Shown: positions 8,488 to 17,290, numbered from the stretch's first letter. The stretch is DNA of 32,740 bases from Chitinophagaceae bacterium (GCA_947454715.1 CANGMZ010000028.1:1-32740); one strand, 5' to 3'. The notes: generated by a model from the letters alone, not told the origin. Made by a program: numbers and translations.

Positions 8488-9012
8488 ATGCAAAAGCCAA
8501 CTACTAACGAATACAACCCCTATTTCCAGAAATACATAGACCTTACTAATGAAGATGATTTTCTGGATCAGCTAAACGAGAATACCGCAGAAACGGTTCA
8601 ATTCTTTTCTCAGATTCCTGAAGATAAACACGATTATAAATATGAACAGGACAAATGGACCATCAAACAGGTGTTTCTACACATTATAGATACGGAAAGA
8701 GTGTTTAACTATCGTGCCTTGGTTGCATCTCGTGGTGACAGCGAAACACCATTGCACAAAATGGACCCGGATAAATATGTTGCCTCGGTAGATCTTTCAG
8801 GACGCACACTTGACAGCCTGATATGGGAATTCACCGCTGTACGCTCTGCTACGGTTGCCCTTTTTGAGAACATGACAGACGAGCAAAGTGAACGAATTGG
8901 CAATAATATAGCGTTCCCAATTACACCACGTGCACTTGGGTATATTATGATAGGGCATATACTCCATCATATAGATATAATGAATGAGCGCTATTTAGAA
9001 GATGTAGCATAG
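8488..9012 (+). CDS. DinB-like metalloprotein
   Basis: A 174-residue four-helix-bundle protein of the DinB/YfiT type, from the ATG at 8488 (MQKPTTNEYNPYF); an in-frame ATG at 8467 would add seven residues. The family's metal triad is visible as a histidine in the second helix (KQVFLHIIDTERVF, His65) and the GHILHHID motif near the C-terminus (His157 and His161). The conserved WTIKQVFLHI helix and the R in FNYRALV also fit. Family members include thiol-dependent metalloenzymes such as bacillithiol transferases; the substrate here cannot be told. Despite the name it is not the DNA polymerase DinB. It is followed by a hairpin terminator and is probably monocistronic. The 270 bp between clpP and this gene hold no other recognisable element. 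Confidence 0.85.
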   Translation: MQKPTTNEYNPYFQKYIDLTNEDDFLDQLNENTAETVQFFSQIPEDKHDYKYEQDKWTIKQVFLHIIDTERVFNYRALVASRGDSETPLHKMDPDKYVASVDLSGRTLDSLIWEFTAVRSATVALFENMTDEQSERIGNNIAFPITPRALGYIMIGHILHHIDIMNERYLEDVA

Positions 9013-9025
9013 CACAACATCAATC

Positions 9026-9060
9026 ATAAAGCCCTGCCTCCTTGTTGCGCAGGGCTTTAT
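9026..9060 (+). terminator. Terminator of the DinB-like gene
   Basis: A perfect 12-bp stem (9026-9037 with 9049-9060) around an 11-nt loop, GC-rich core AGCCCTGC/GCAGGGCT, 14 bp past the stop codon. The downstream sequence is T-poor, so termination may rely on the T-rich 3' arm. Confidence 0.75.
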
Positions 9061-9101
9061 CTTGATAAACTTTACTAATTTTATCCCCTATTTATTACAA
9101 T

Positions 9102-10565
9102 ATGCGGATACGTCTTACTGCTTTATTTACAATACTTTGCTTACCTGTATTTGCACAGAATTCTATAGGCTGGCTAGCTACTGCACCTGTTGCCAACAAA
9201 GTATATGGTAATTTGCACCCCCGCATTAAACTGGATAAGTACAACAACCCCATGGTTGTTTGGGGAGATGAAGGTGGCAAAGCCTATTTTGCCAAGTGGG
9301 GCGGAGAGTCTTTCTCTGCACCAGTAGTTATCAGCCAGCCGGGAGTAAATGTATTTGCGACATCGTGGGCTGGGCCAGACATTGCTGCTCATGGCGATAC
9401 TGTCTATGTTACCTACAAACAAATACCTGAAGATAAAAGCCATATTTTCATTAAACACTCTTATGATGGTGGTGTCAATTTTTCTGCAGCTATGGAGGTA
9501 GATGTTCCGGGCAGAGATATCACCCGTTTCCCAACAGTAACGACAGATGAGAATGGTAATCCCTTTGTCACCTTTATGAGGGTTGAAAAAGATTATGGTA
9601 ATGCTCATTATGTAGTAGCAAGGTCAGAAGACATGGGCGAGACATTCCTAAAAGACACTTTAGGTAGCGTCATGTCGGGCGAACGAGTATGTGATTGCAG
9701 CCCTGCAGCTTTAGTTGCTTCGGGTAGTGCGGGTGTATTATTGTACCGCAACAACCTCAATGGCACTCGAAATATTTGGGCAGGTGTGTCTAATAATGGT
9801 AGCAAAACATTCAATAATAGTATTCGGATGGACTCTACGGACTTTGTGCCTGCCAACTGCCCTGCCAGTGGGCCAGATGGTGTAATTGTCGGTGATACTT
9901 TATACTCTGTTTTTAGCAGCGGTGCCAACGAAAATGGTTTGGTTTACCTCAGTAAATTGTCTCTTTCACACCCTACATTGTTAGTGTCTGCGGTTACAGG
10001 AAATATTCCCGGTGTGGTGATGCAAAACTACCCACGCGTTTCCGGTTTGGGGTATGCTGCAGGTATTGTGTGGACACAAACATCGGGAGGTAACAACCAA
10101 GTATGTCTGGCGGTAACTGATGACCTGACACGTGGATTTCCTCAGAGCTATGATACTGTAGCAGAAGGTGTTATGATCAATGCCGATGTGGCTATTGGTG
10201 GAGGGTTTATATATGTTGTATGGGAAGACCACGTGACCCGCAGTGTCATGTTTCGCAGAGGTGTCTATTACAAGAAAAACAAGACAGTAGATAACACCTC
10301 CATTCTTATCGGTCAGCAAAACACAACGCTCAGATACTTTACTATTAATATGCCCGACATTATCAGTTGTGTGATGACTGACTCAGCAGGTAAGGAATAT
10401 GAGATGGACTTATCTTACCCAAAGAATCCAAACATCTGCCAAATCAATACTGAAGACATGGAAGAAGGTCAGTATGGTGTTAAAGTATGGGATAAAGACG
10501 GTAGAATCTACAATGCTCGGATTCATCTGTTGGCCGTAAAGAGAGCGAAAGACAAGGATGAATAG
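9102..10565 (+). CDS. Exported sialidase-like beta-propeller protein
   Basis: A 487-residue exported protein with a signal peptide (MRIRLTALFTILCLPVFAQ, cleavage near residue 18-19). Residues about 30-395 are a beta-propeller of the sialidase/BNR superfamily, shown by three Asp-box motifs of the form S-x-D/N-x-G-x-x-F: SYDGGVNF (120-127), SEDMGETF (175-182) and SNNGSKTF (230-237). A CDCSPA segment near residue 197 and further propeller-like strands (YVVWEDH) follow. The last 85 residues (about 400-487) are a beta-sandwich-like tail that could be a surface-retention domain, but it lacks the clear T9SS signature seen in the gene at 5305. The Arg triad and Tyr/Glu nucleophile of true sialidases cannot be confirmed by eye, so I do not call it a sialidase. 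Location is periplasmic or outer surface. It stands alone and converges on the gene at 10596. Confidence 0.75.
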   Translation: MRIRLTALFTILCLPVFAQNSIGWLATAPVANKVYGNLHPRIKLDKYNNPMVVWGDEGGKAYFAKWGGESFSAPVVISQPGVNVFATSWAGPDIAAHGDTVYVTYKQIPEDKSHIFIKHSYDGGVNFSAAMEVDVPGRDITRFPTVTTDENGNPFVTFMRVEKDYGNAHYVVARSEDMGETFLKDTLGSVMSGERVCDCSPAALVASGSAGVLLYRNNLNGTRNIWAGVSNNGSKTFNNSIRMDSTDFVPANCPASGPDGVIVGDTLYSVFSSGANENGLVYLSKLSLSHPTLLVSAVTGNIPGVVMQNYPRVSGLGYAAGIVWTQTSGGNNQVCLAVTDDLTRGFPQSYDTVAEGVMINADVAIGGGFIYVVWEDHVTRSVMFRRGVYYKKNKTVDNTSILIGQQNTTLRYFTINMPDIISCVMTDSAGKEYEMDLSYPKNPNICQINTEDMEEGQYGVKVWDKDGRIYNARIHLLAVKRAKDKDE

Positions 10566-10595
10566 TGATTCTAAAGCTGATGTCTATTACAATAT

Positions 10596-11126
10596 TTATT
10601 TTTTATGTGTATAGTCATACAAGTCTTTCACTGTAGCACGACCTTCAAATAAATGGATGATTTTTTTCTGATCATCATATAGAGCCAAATCCGGGAAAGA
10701 ATTGACAGCATAATAATCGATAAAGAAAAATTCAAAGTCGCGACCAACAAGCTTAATGTTAGTGTAATTATCCATTTTGAATTCCTTTGCAAACTGTCTT
10801 ATTGCCGGGAAATCGTTGCTTGGAGTAATGAAATAGAATTGAATATTTTTAAGTGAATCCATGTGTGCCAGTAATTCTGTAGTCACATCATGACAATGTT
10901 TGCAGGTAGGTTCAAAAAAGAAAATAACAGTAGGTTGACCGGATGGAATATTAAATGTGTTGAAGATAGTAACACTATCCATCATTCGCACATTAAAAGC
11001 CGGCAACTCGGGATACTTCATGTACGGAAGACTATCTCGCTCCACTTTATGTCTGTCTCTGCGACCTTGTGCCTGCACATCGGCAAAACATAATACAAGC
11101 AGAAGCAGCAAAATAATCTTTTTCAT
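10596..11126 (-). CDS. Exported thioredoxin-fold protein
   Basis: A 176-residue protein with a signal peptide (MKKIILLLLLVLCFADVQAQ); the ATG at 11126 is preferred to the ATG at 11132, which adds only two residues. The mature part is a TlpA/redoxin-type thioredoxin fold: strand TVIFFFEPTCKHC with the redox pair Cys75 and Cys78 (CKHC), and the cis-proline loop NSFPDLALY (Pro145). The peptide LKNIQFYFITPS supplies the next strand. This suggests a periplasmic or membrane-facing disulfide reductase or peroxiredoxin-like role; the CKHC pair is unusual among thioredoxins, and the partner is unknown. It converges on the beta-propeller gene at 9102, with only about 30 bp between the stops. A 58-residue membrane peptide gene lies upstream on the same strand. 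Confidence 0.85.
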   Translation of the reverse strand: MKKIILLLLLVLCFADVQAQGRRDRHKVERDSLPYMKYPELPAFNVRMMDSVTIFNTFNIPSGQPTVIFFFEPTCKHCHDVTTELLAHMDSLKNIQFYFITPSNDFPAIRQFAKEFKMDNYTNIKLVGRDFEFFFIDYYAVNSFPDLALYDDQKKIIHLFEGRATVKDLYDYTHKK

Positions 11127-11211
11127 AAACAATACTTAGTCTGATAAAGTAACGAAAAACATACGTTACCACATTGGTATTTTCTCATTTTTAACAACTA
11201 CATAAACCTAC

Positions 11212-11388
11212 TTATTTTCTTGTAGTGTCAACCTTTGCAGCTTTTGCAGTATCAGCAGTTGCCGGCTTTACCTGTTCTTCCGGGTGAGACGAAGCTCGAT
11301 ATTTCATTTCTCTGATACCCACATAAAGAACCGGAGAGAGAATGAACAGCGTGGTTACAATAACGAATACTTTAGACTGTACTTTCAT
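11212..11388 (-). CDS. 58-residue single-pass membrane protein
   Basis: The ATG at 11386-11388 opens MKVQSKVFVIVTTLFILSPV, one hydrophobic segment (about residues 6-24) followed by a charged tail of some 34 residues rich in Lys, Ala and Thr (EEQVKPATADTAKAAKVD) ending TTRK. No longer ORF covers it. I do not recognise the family. It sits 17 bp downstream of the MutS-like ATPase gene (start codon at 11388, that gene's stop at 11406) on the same strand, so the two may be co-transcribed. Coding status is supported by a clean transmembrane segment and an in-frame stop, but conservation was not tested. Confidence 0.55.
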   Translation of the reverse strand: MKVQSKVFVIVTTLFILSPVLYVGIREMKYRASSHPEEQVKPATADTAKAAKVDTTRK

Positions 11389-11405
11389 TATACTGAAATC
11401 TATAA

Positions 11406-12734
11406 TTAATGTTTCTTAGTTTGTAACAGCGAAATTACTCCTTCTTTCTGCAATATCCGATATCCTATTCTGTCATTAGATATACCCTGCTTAAGTTCAT
11501 AAGTAAATCTGTAATTGCCGTCTTCTTCAAGATCAGTGACAAAATAGGAGAAAAGTATGTCTTTGTTTTCTGAGAACTGGTGGGCTACTTCATACAAATG
11601 TGTGGATAGTACCATTAGATGATTATCGTGGTTGAGTAATCCGTCCATCACGGCTTTTGTACATTCATAAGCATCATGAACATTGGTGCCTTTAAAGAGT
11701 TCATCCATCAGCACCAGATGAGGCTTGTCCTGAAGGAGCTTTTCAGCAGTTTGTTTCATTCGCTGCACCTCTGCAAAGAAGTAGCTTTCCCCTTTGAGTA
11801 TATTATCTTCCACATGCATATTGGTGATAATGCCTTGCAAGAAGCTGATTTTGAATGATTTTGCAGGTACACCCATACCCAGATGTGCCATAAGTGCACC
11901 AACACCTAACGAACGCATGAAGGTGGTTTTCCCCGACATATTAGCACCTGTAAGTACTAAAAAATTACTGCTATTATCGAAATTGATGTCATAAGCAACC
12001 GGATCTTTTATCAGTGGGTGACTTAGCTGCTCCATCTCAAACTTAATTGGCATTGCAGGCAAAATAGTAGGGAACACCCATTTATGCTCCTTTGTAGCTT
12101 TAGCCATAGACTGCCAGGCATCTAACCGTGCATAAATATTAATCAGCCGGAATATCATACTCTTCATCTCACGGCGGGCAAGATAGTTGAGTTGTGCCAG
12201 GTCGGCATATTTAGTGTCTTTATCAACTGCCATCACCCTGCTTACCAATCGGTGTTCCAAGTCTTTGGCTATTGCGGTTAGTTCCCTTTGCAGCAATTCC
12301 GGAACATCATTTAACGCTGCTATTTCCGCCAACTGGCTGCATCCTTTCAGAAAATCAGCTAAGTGAGCAAGAGAAAACCGGGTAAGAAAGTACTGTTGCT
12401 TATTCAGCATTTTTTGCAACATTGCCCCCATCATGAGTGTAATGCCGGTAGGTGGCGCACTCACATTATCTGCAGATTCAAAGAATTTCTCCAACATAAT
12501 GATAGTTCCGTTAGAGATAATCTGCGGCCACAGATCGGCATGCATGCACCAAAACTGTATGGCATTGCGTGTGGCAATAAGTGCATCAGCAGTATCGGGT
12601 GGGTGATGAATATGCCGTTTGAGCATATCCTTACCAACTAATGAGGTGGTTCGGTCAATAAGACCAAAAACGCCACCGTTGCCGTCGGCAGTACATATAG
12701 AGAGGTCTTTAAGTGTTATTTTGTCGTTCTGCAT
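11406..12734 (-). CDS. Short MutS-like ATPase lacking mismatch-recognition domain
   Basis: A 442-residue protein with the MutS core (lever/clamp) and ATPase domains but without the N-terminal mismatch-binding and connector domains. Walker A is GANMSGKTT (263-271), Walker B LVLMDE (340-345) followed by the MutS signature FKGTN, and the downstream H-loop is STHLYE. The region 1-250 is mainly helical, as in the MutS core. Family members of this shape in Bacteroidota are MutS-related ATPases of unknown substrate; true mismatch repair needs the missing domains, so a role in mismatch repair is unlikely. DNA structure recognition or an unrelated role is possible. The ATG at 12732-12734 starts MQNDKITLKDL. 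The small membrane gene at 11212 follows, and an acyltransferase gene on the same strand lies upstream about 70 bp away. Confidence 0.88.
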   Translation of the reverse strand: MQNDKITLKDLSICTADGNGGVFGLIDRTTSLVGKDMLKRHIHHPPDTADALIATRNAIQFWCMHADLWPQIISNGTIIMLEKFFESADNVSAPPTGITLMMGAMLQKMLNKQQYFLTRFSLAHLADFLKGCSQLAEIAALNDVPELLQRELTAIAKDLEHRLVSRVMAVDKDTKYADLAQLNYLARREMKSMIFRLINIYARLDAWQSMAKATKEHKWVFPTILPAMPIKFEMEQLSHPLIKDPVAYDINFDNSSNFLVLTGANMSGKTTFMRSLGVGALMAHLGMGVPAKSFKISFLQGIITNMHVEDNILKGESYFFAEVQRMKQTAEKLLQDKPHLVLMDELFKGTNVHDAYECTKAVMDGLLNHDNHLMVLSTHLYEVAHQFSENKDILFSYFVTDLEEDGNYRFTYELKQGISNDRIGYRILQKEGVISLLQTKKH

Positions 12735-12803
12735 TATCTATTTGGTGCTGCTAGGCATATATAAAGATGCAAAAAAACACCTCTTTCCATAACTAAAAAA
12801 ACA

Positions 12804-13841
12804 TCATTTAGATAACGAGGAGTTATTATCAACACTTTTTTTGAATGTACTTATTTTTTGGGCTAATAGATGAGATGGCTTTTCCAGAAAAAGATAAATA
12901 ATATAAGATGATGCCACGCAGAGTAGTATATACAATAAGTAAGTATAAAAATTAAAAGGGATATAGAACATAAGCCCCATTACTACTAATTCATGAGTAA
13001 GGTATAAGGAGTATGAAAACTTACCTAGTCGCTCAAAAAACGGAACAGATTTGTGATCTCTATAATATATAATTTCGTTACGAAGCCAAAAAAACAGAAG
13101 AAACGCGAAGAGGTTCATGGATACTATCCAACTCAGAAAATATTTATACCTAGCAATTTGTATAACCATACTAGTTAACAAAACAACGGCTCTCCAGGTA
13201 TAAATGTTCAATGCGGTTACCTTGTAAGTATAAGAATCGATATGCTCTGCAAGTATTACCCCTAGCAACCAGCATGGCAAACCAATGGCCCAAGTAAGCT
13301 CAGTACCCAATTGCCAGTAACTGCCAAAAAAGTGTAGATTTTTTTGATATATAAGAGACTGAATGTCAGGATAGCAAAGTGTAACAATGAGTGTGCTTGC
13401 AATACCAAAGGCTAACCAGAAAATAATATTCCAGCTAATCTTAGTTTTAACTAATAATGGATAAAGGGTATAATATATTAGTTCACAGTATAAACTCCAG
13501 ATGGGTATTTTAGCAAATATGCCGTAATGAATTGTAAATACAGAGACTACTATCATAGGTATACCCAACCGTACCCAACGCCGAATTAAAAATTTCCAAT
13601 AATCAATTTTCTTGTTTTTATTTGGGTAATGAATAACAAAGCCTGATATGATAAAGAAAGCAATCACCGCTCCTACGCCGTTGAACATTGGAGTAATAAA
13701 ATAACCAATGCTTTTAAAAATATAGTGATTGCTAGCTTTTAGTGTAATTGCAATAGGGTTTGGCATGTGGGATAGTACTACAACTAACGCAAGAAAAAAG
13801 CGAAGACTATCTAAACCATTAACCCATGTATTTTTTTTCAT
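12804..13841 (-). CDS. Acyltransferase family 3 membrane protein
   Basis: A 345-residue polytopic inner-membrane protein of the acyltransferase-3 (OafA/NodX-like) type, which transfers acetyl or other acyl groups to surface polysaccharides or lipids. The N-terminal motif GLDSLRFFLALVVVLSH carries the conserved Arg14 and catalytic His25. About ten hydrophobic segments follow, and the C-terminal region has the typical FSYSLYLTHELVVM motif (SLYLTH). No C-terminal SGNH hydrolase domain is present. The coding sequence looks more AT-rich than neighbouring housekeeping genes, which could mean horizontal acquisition or simply the codon bias of a membrane protein; this was judged by eye. The substrate is unknown; the window holds other surface polysaccharide genes (Wzy, glycosyltransferase, Wzi-like). 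Confidence 0.87.
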   Translation of the reverse strand: MKKNTWVNGLDSLRFFLALVVVLSHMPNPIAITLKASNHYIFKSIGYFITPMFNGVGAVIAFFIISGFVIHYPNKNKKIDYWKFLIRRWVRLGIPMIVVSVFTIHYGIFAKIPIWSLYCELIYYTLYPLLVKTKISWNIIFWLAFGIASTLIVTLCYPDIQSLIYQKNLHFFGSYWQLGTELTWAIGLPCWLLGVILAEHIDSYTYKVTALNIYTWRAVVLLTSMVIQIARYKYFLSWIVSMNLFAFLLFFWLRNEIIYYRDHKSVPFFERLGKFSYSLYLTHELVVMGLMFYIPFNFYTYLLYILLCVASSYIIYLFLEKPSHLLAQKISTFKKSVDNNSSLSK

Positions 13842-13965
13842 AATTCAATTTTACACCAAAAAACGCTGATAGACATTATATGCCTAATTACTTCAAAATG
13901 AATTCTCTGGCTTGGCGCAAAAATAGTGACCAGTTTTAATAACTACTAGCATGTTGTAGAAAAGT

Positions 13966-13990
13966 ACAAATTTAATAATATTAAATTTGT
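13966..13990. repeat. 25-bp AT-rich palindrome
   Basis: Two perfect 12-nt arms (13966-13977 and 13979-13990) around one central base, ACAAATTTAATA on the left arm. It lies between dihydroorotase and the acyltransferase and could be an AT-rich operator or part of a terminator; no GC core is present. Confidence 0.5.
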
Positions 13991-13994
13991 AAAT

Positions 13995-14033
13995 AACTTA
14001 CATTTAATTACATATTTGTATTAAGTGTAAGTT
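13995..14033 (-). terminator. AT-rich hairpin after dihydroorotase
   Basis: Arms of 14 nt (13995-14008 and 14020-14033) with a single G/T mismatch and an 11-nt loop, starting 14 bp past the dihydroorotase stop codon. It lacks a GC core, so terminator function is only plausible. It is directly next to the palindrome at 13966-13990. Confidence 0.4.
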
Positions 14034-14046
14034 TAAAAATGGAGTA

Positions 14047-15378
14047 TTATCTCGCAAATCTCATGCGTTGCCCTACCGCTACTTCATTTATTTGCCCATT
14101 TTCATAAACAATATTTCCATTTACAAATGTGCTGTGTACACTTGCCGGGAACTGATGCCCTTCAAAAGGAGACCAACCACATTTGTAAAGTATATTTTGC
14201 TTACTCACGGTATATGATTCATTCATATTTACGAGAACCAAATCAGCATGATATCCCTCTCTTATATAACCACGCTTATCAATCTGGAAACACTGTGCCG
14301 GTGCATGACACATTTTCTCAACTACTTTTTCTATTGTTAGCTTACCTGCTTTTGCATATTGTAACATGAGAATAAGTGAATGTTGCACCAATGGCACTCC
14401 AGCGGGTGCTTGCTGATATGGCAGCTGCTTTTCTTCCCATGTGTGGGGGGCATGATCTGTAGCTATAATATCTAGTCTATCATCGAGGAGCGCTTCCCAA
14501 AGTGCAGCTTTATTTTCAGGAGCCTTTATGGCAGGGTTACATTTTATCAGATTACCATATTGCGCATAGTCATCGGCAGTAAAATGCAGATGATGTACAC
14601 AAACCTCTGATGTGATACGCTTATCGGTAAGCGGGAACATATTTGTGAACAATTGCAATTCCTTTGCAGTAGAAATATGCAGTATGTGTAAGCGGGTATT
14701 GTGCATCATAGCCAACTGAACAGCCGAAAAGGAGCTTGCAAAACAAGCCTCCGTATTCCTTATTTTCGGGTGGAACGAGGCGTCATTGGCATCTGGATAC
14801 AGTGCCTTATTGTCATGGATTACACGTTCGTCTTCACAGTGGGTTGCAATAAGTAATTCTGACTCAGAGAATATTTTCCCCAGTGTGAGGTAATTATCTA
14901 CCAACATATCACCGGTGCTTGATCCCATAAATATTTTAACACCGCAAACATCATTCTTTTTTTCATTTGTGCGCAACACCTCGTCGGCATTTGTATTAGA
15001 AACGCCCATGAAGAAAGAATAATTAGCGATAGATGTTGCTGCAGCAATATTGTATTTATCTTCTAATAGCTGTTGTGTAAGCGCAGGCGGATTTGTATTG
15101 GGCATTTCCATAAAGGAAGTAGTACCTCCAGCTACAGCAGCACGGGCTTCTGTGCCAATTGTAGCCTTGTGAGTGAGGCCTGGTTCTCTGAAGTGTACCT
15201 GATCGTCTATTACACCGGGCAGCAAATGCAAACCTTCACCATTTATCTCCCGGCAATTTCCGGAATAAGACAGGTTTGACCCAATTTTATCGATCAATCC
15301 GTCTTTCAATAATACATCAGCCACTTTGCTAACACCTTCATTTACAACAGTTACATTCTTTATTAATACAGGAGTCAT
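14047..15378 (-). CDS. pyrC: Dihydroorotase (class I type)
   Basis: Cyclises carbamoyl-aspartate to dihydroorotate in pyrimidine synthesis, in the cytoplasm. The 443-residue length and the motifs fit the class I amidohydrolase family: the metal site GVIDDQVHFREPG near the N-terminus, MEMPNTNPPA (91-99), the bridging lysine in GVKIFMG (Lys148), His180 in ATHCEDE, His231/His234 in LHILHIS, and Asp308 in ATDHAPH. The first metal-site pair, normally HxH, reads Gln60-x-His62, which I recall as usual in Bacteroidota enzymes and so probably not a loss of function. An allantoinase or hydantoinase reading is less likely given the FREPG and MPNT signatures. The ATG at 15376-15378 starts MTPVLIKNVTVVNEG. 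It is divergent from the Wzi-like gene; no other pyr gene is in the window. Confidence 0.9.
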   Translation of the reverse strand: MTPVLIKNVTVVNEGVSKVADVLLKDGLIDKIGSNLSYSGNCREINGEGLHLLPGVIDDQVHFREPGLTHKATIGTEARAAVAGGTTSFMEMPNTNPPALTQQLLEDKYNIAAATSIANYSFFMGVSNTNADEVLRTNEKKNDVCGVKIFMGSSTGDMLVDNYLTLGKIFSESELLIATHCEDERVIHDNKALYPDANDASFHPKIRNTEACFASSFSAVQLAMMHNTRLHILHISTAKELQLFTNMFPLTDKRITSEVCVHHLHFTADDYAQYGNLIKCNPAIKAPENKAALWEALLDDRLDIIATDHAPHTWEEKQLPYQQAPAGVPLVQHSLILMLQYAKAGKLTIEKVVEKMCHAPAQCFQIDKRGYIREGYHADLVLVNMNESYTVSKQNILYKCGWSPFEGHQFPASVHSTFVNGNIVYENGQINEVAVGQRMRFAR

Positions 15379-15390
15379 ATTGCTAAATTC

Positions 15391-15419
15391 TTTGCATTAG
15401 TTAATAACGCTTAATTTTG
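15391..15419 (+). promoter_or_regulatory. Promoter of the Wzi-like gene
   Basis: TTTG at 15391-15394 and TAATTTTG at 15412-15419, 17 bp apart, match the Bacteroidota -33/-7 consensus (TTTG, then TAnnTTTG). The -7 box is about 40 bp upstream of the ATG at 15460. It is the best full promoter match in the window. Confidence 0.55.
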
Positions 15420-15459
15420 TAGTGCAAATCTACAATTTACATATCTGTAAAACACCTTT

Positions 15460-17232
15460 ATGCATAAAAAAGCATACTTACTTATTAGTCTCTTCTTTGC
15501 AAGTTATTGTGCGTCAGCGCAAAACACCTACATTCCGTTGGGGTCAGATGATTATCTGCTGCTTGATAGATTAGAGACCCGTTCCGGTCGTTTATGCGAT
15601 AGCCTGAACCTGAGTGACAAAGTAGAGTCTCGGAAGAACGCAGTACAGTTTGTGCAAACTATAAACGCAGGTATTGCAGACAGCACTTATAACAAGCGAT
15701 TCAGTAAGATAGACCTCTTTAATATGAGGCAATTGATTGCTGAAAACGGAGAATGGACCCCAGATGAGAATGGGTTCATCAAGTCAAAACACCCACTGTT
15801 TAAAAAGATATATAAGGACCGATATAACATGGGGCTTGTTAAAACCAAGGATTTTATGCTCATTATCAATCCTGTGTTGAATTTGGTGTCTACTCAGGAG
15901 AATAATACTGGTGTGGGTAGTGCATCGGTAAAAGGCTTAACAGGATACCATTTGTTCAATAGTCATGATCTTGAATTCAGAGGATGGATAGGTAAGCGAT
16001 TGGGCTTTTACACAATGCTTACGGATAATCAGGAGTCGCTACCGGGCTATGTGTATAATTATGCAATGAAGGACGGACAACACATGTCTGTACCGGGAGG
16101 AGATTACTTTCTGGCACCCAATAAACGAGGCGCAAATTTCGATTATTATAATGCGAGTGGTTATATAGATTTTGCTGCAGTAAAAGACAAGGTTAGTGTG
16201 ACTTTTGGTAATGGCAAAAATTTCATAGGAGATGGGGTTACCAGCTTGTTTCTGAGTGACTACTCATCAAATATGACTTTCCTTAAATTGCGTGCCAGAG
16301 TGTGGCGTTTGAACTACGAAGCGTTGTACTTGCAACTTACAGGGCAGTATAATAAACTAAACGGAGATGAGCAATACCAGCATAAATATGCTACTATGCA
16401 CTTCATCTCTTACAATGCAGCAAGATGGTTGAATATTAGTTACTTTGAATCTATAGTATTTGACAGAACCAATGGATATGAGGTAAATTATTTAAACCCC
16501 GTTGCCTTCACATTAGCTGCAAATAATTTTAATGGTAGCGGTGATAAGTCGTTGATTGGTTGGTCGTTTAAGGCCATTGCCGCAAAGCATTTACAATTTT
16601 ATGGACAGTTTATGCTGAATGAGTTTAAAGCATCTGAATTGGTGAGTGGTAAGGGCTGGTATGGCAATAAATATGGTATTCAGTTGGGTGGTAAATATTT
16701 TAATGCCCTGGGCATTAAAAATCTGGATCTTCAGGCTGAGTTGGATATGGTGCGCCCTTATGCATATAGTGCTAAGGATACTATTGCCAATTACACCAAT
16801 TACAACCAGCCATTGGCAGATCCATTAGGATCAGGCTTTATCAAAACAATAGGTATTGCACGCTACCAACCGACCAAAAACTTAATGATAACCCTAAAAG
16901 GGATGTATTATATTAAGGGTGTAGATACCGGTACTGCAAATTACGGTAATGACGTGTTTAAAGCATATACTACTCGCAAAAACGACTATGGTGTAAAGAT
17001 GGTTAATGGGCCAAAGAGTCAGGTAACGAGCATCAATCTAAATATTTCTTATCAGGCAGCGCGCAACTTGTTTATAGATGCTGGCACTGTTTTCCGCAAA
17101 TTTGAGAATGTTTCTAATGTTTACAATGGGTATTCGTCAGTAGGTTATGACCCATCGGGTCCGCTCACGACAAATTATGTTTATTTGGGTGTGCGTATTA
17201 ACTCGCCTCGCCGAGATTATACGTTCTTTTAA
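15460..17232 (+). CDS. Wzi-like outer-membrane beta-barrel
   Basis: A 590-residue exported protein with a signal peptide (MHKKAYLLISLFFASYCASA) and an all-beta C-terminal part ending in Phe (DYTFF), as in outer-membrane barrels. The central and C-terminal sequence carries repeated amphipathic strands and aromatic girdles (GKRLGFYTMLTDNQE, FGNGKNFIGDGVTSLFLSDYSSN, KLRARVWRLNYEALY), which resemble the capsule assembly Wzi family; that match is from memory of the family. Wzi holds exported capsular polysaccharide at the cell surface, so this could act in exopolysaccharide attachment or export. The N-terminal 100 residues look like a periplasmic helical portion. It has a good promoter and a bidirectional terminator shared with the exosortase pair converging on it. 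The role of polysaccharide attachment here is inferred. Confidence 0.8.
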   Translation: MHKKAYLLISLFFASYCASAQNTYIPLGSDDYLLLDRLETRSGRLCDSLNLSDKVESRKNAVQFVQTINAGIADSTYNKRFSKIDLFNMRQLIAENGEWTPDENGFIKSKHPLFKKIYKDRYNMGLVKTKDFMLIINPVLNLVSTQENNTGVGSASVKGLTGYHLFNSHDLEFRGWIGKRLGFYTMLTDNQESLPGYVYNYAMKDGQHMSVPGGDYFLAPNKRGANFDYYNASGYIDFAAVKDKVSVTFGNGKNFIGDGVTSLFLSDYSSNMTFLKLRARVWRLNYEALYLQLTGQYNKLNGDEQYQHKYATMHFISYNAARWLNISYFESIVFDRTNGYEVNYLNPVAFTLAANNFNGSGDKSLIGWSFKAIAAKHLQFYGQFMLNEFKASELVSGKGWYGNKYGIQLGGKYFNALGIKNLDLQAELDMVRPYAYSAKDTIANYTNYNQPLADPLGSGFIKTIGIARYQPTKNLMITLKGMYYIKGVDTGTANYGNDVFKAYTTRKNDYGVKMVNGPKSQVTSINLNISYQAARNLFIDAGTVFRKFENVSNVYNGYSSVGYDPSGPLTTNYVYLGVRINSPRRDYTFF

Positions 17233-17250
17233 CAGTGACTGCCATTTACA

Positions 17251-17290
17251 AATAACGACCTGCATACCGAAGATATGCAGGTCGTTATTT
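17251..17290 (+). terminator. Bidirectional terminator
   Basis: A near-perfect 15-16-bp stem (17251-17266 with 17274-17289) containing CGACCTGCAT/ATGCAGGTCG, followed by a run of T on the plus strand. It serves the Wzi-like gene and probably also the converging minus-strand exosortase unit ending at 17304. Confidence 0.88.
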
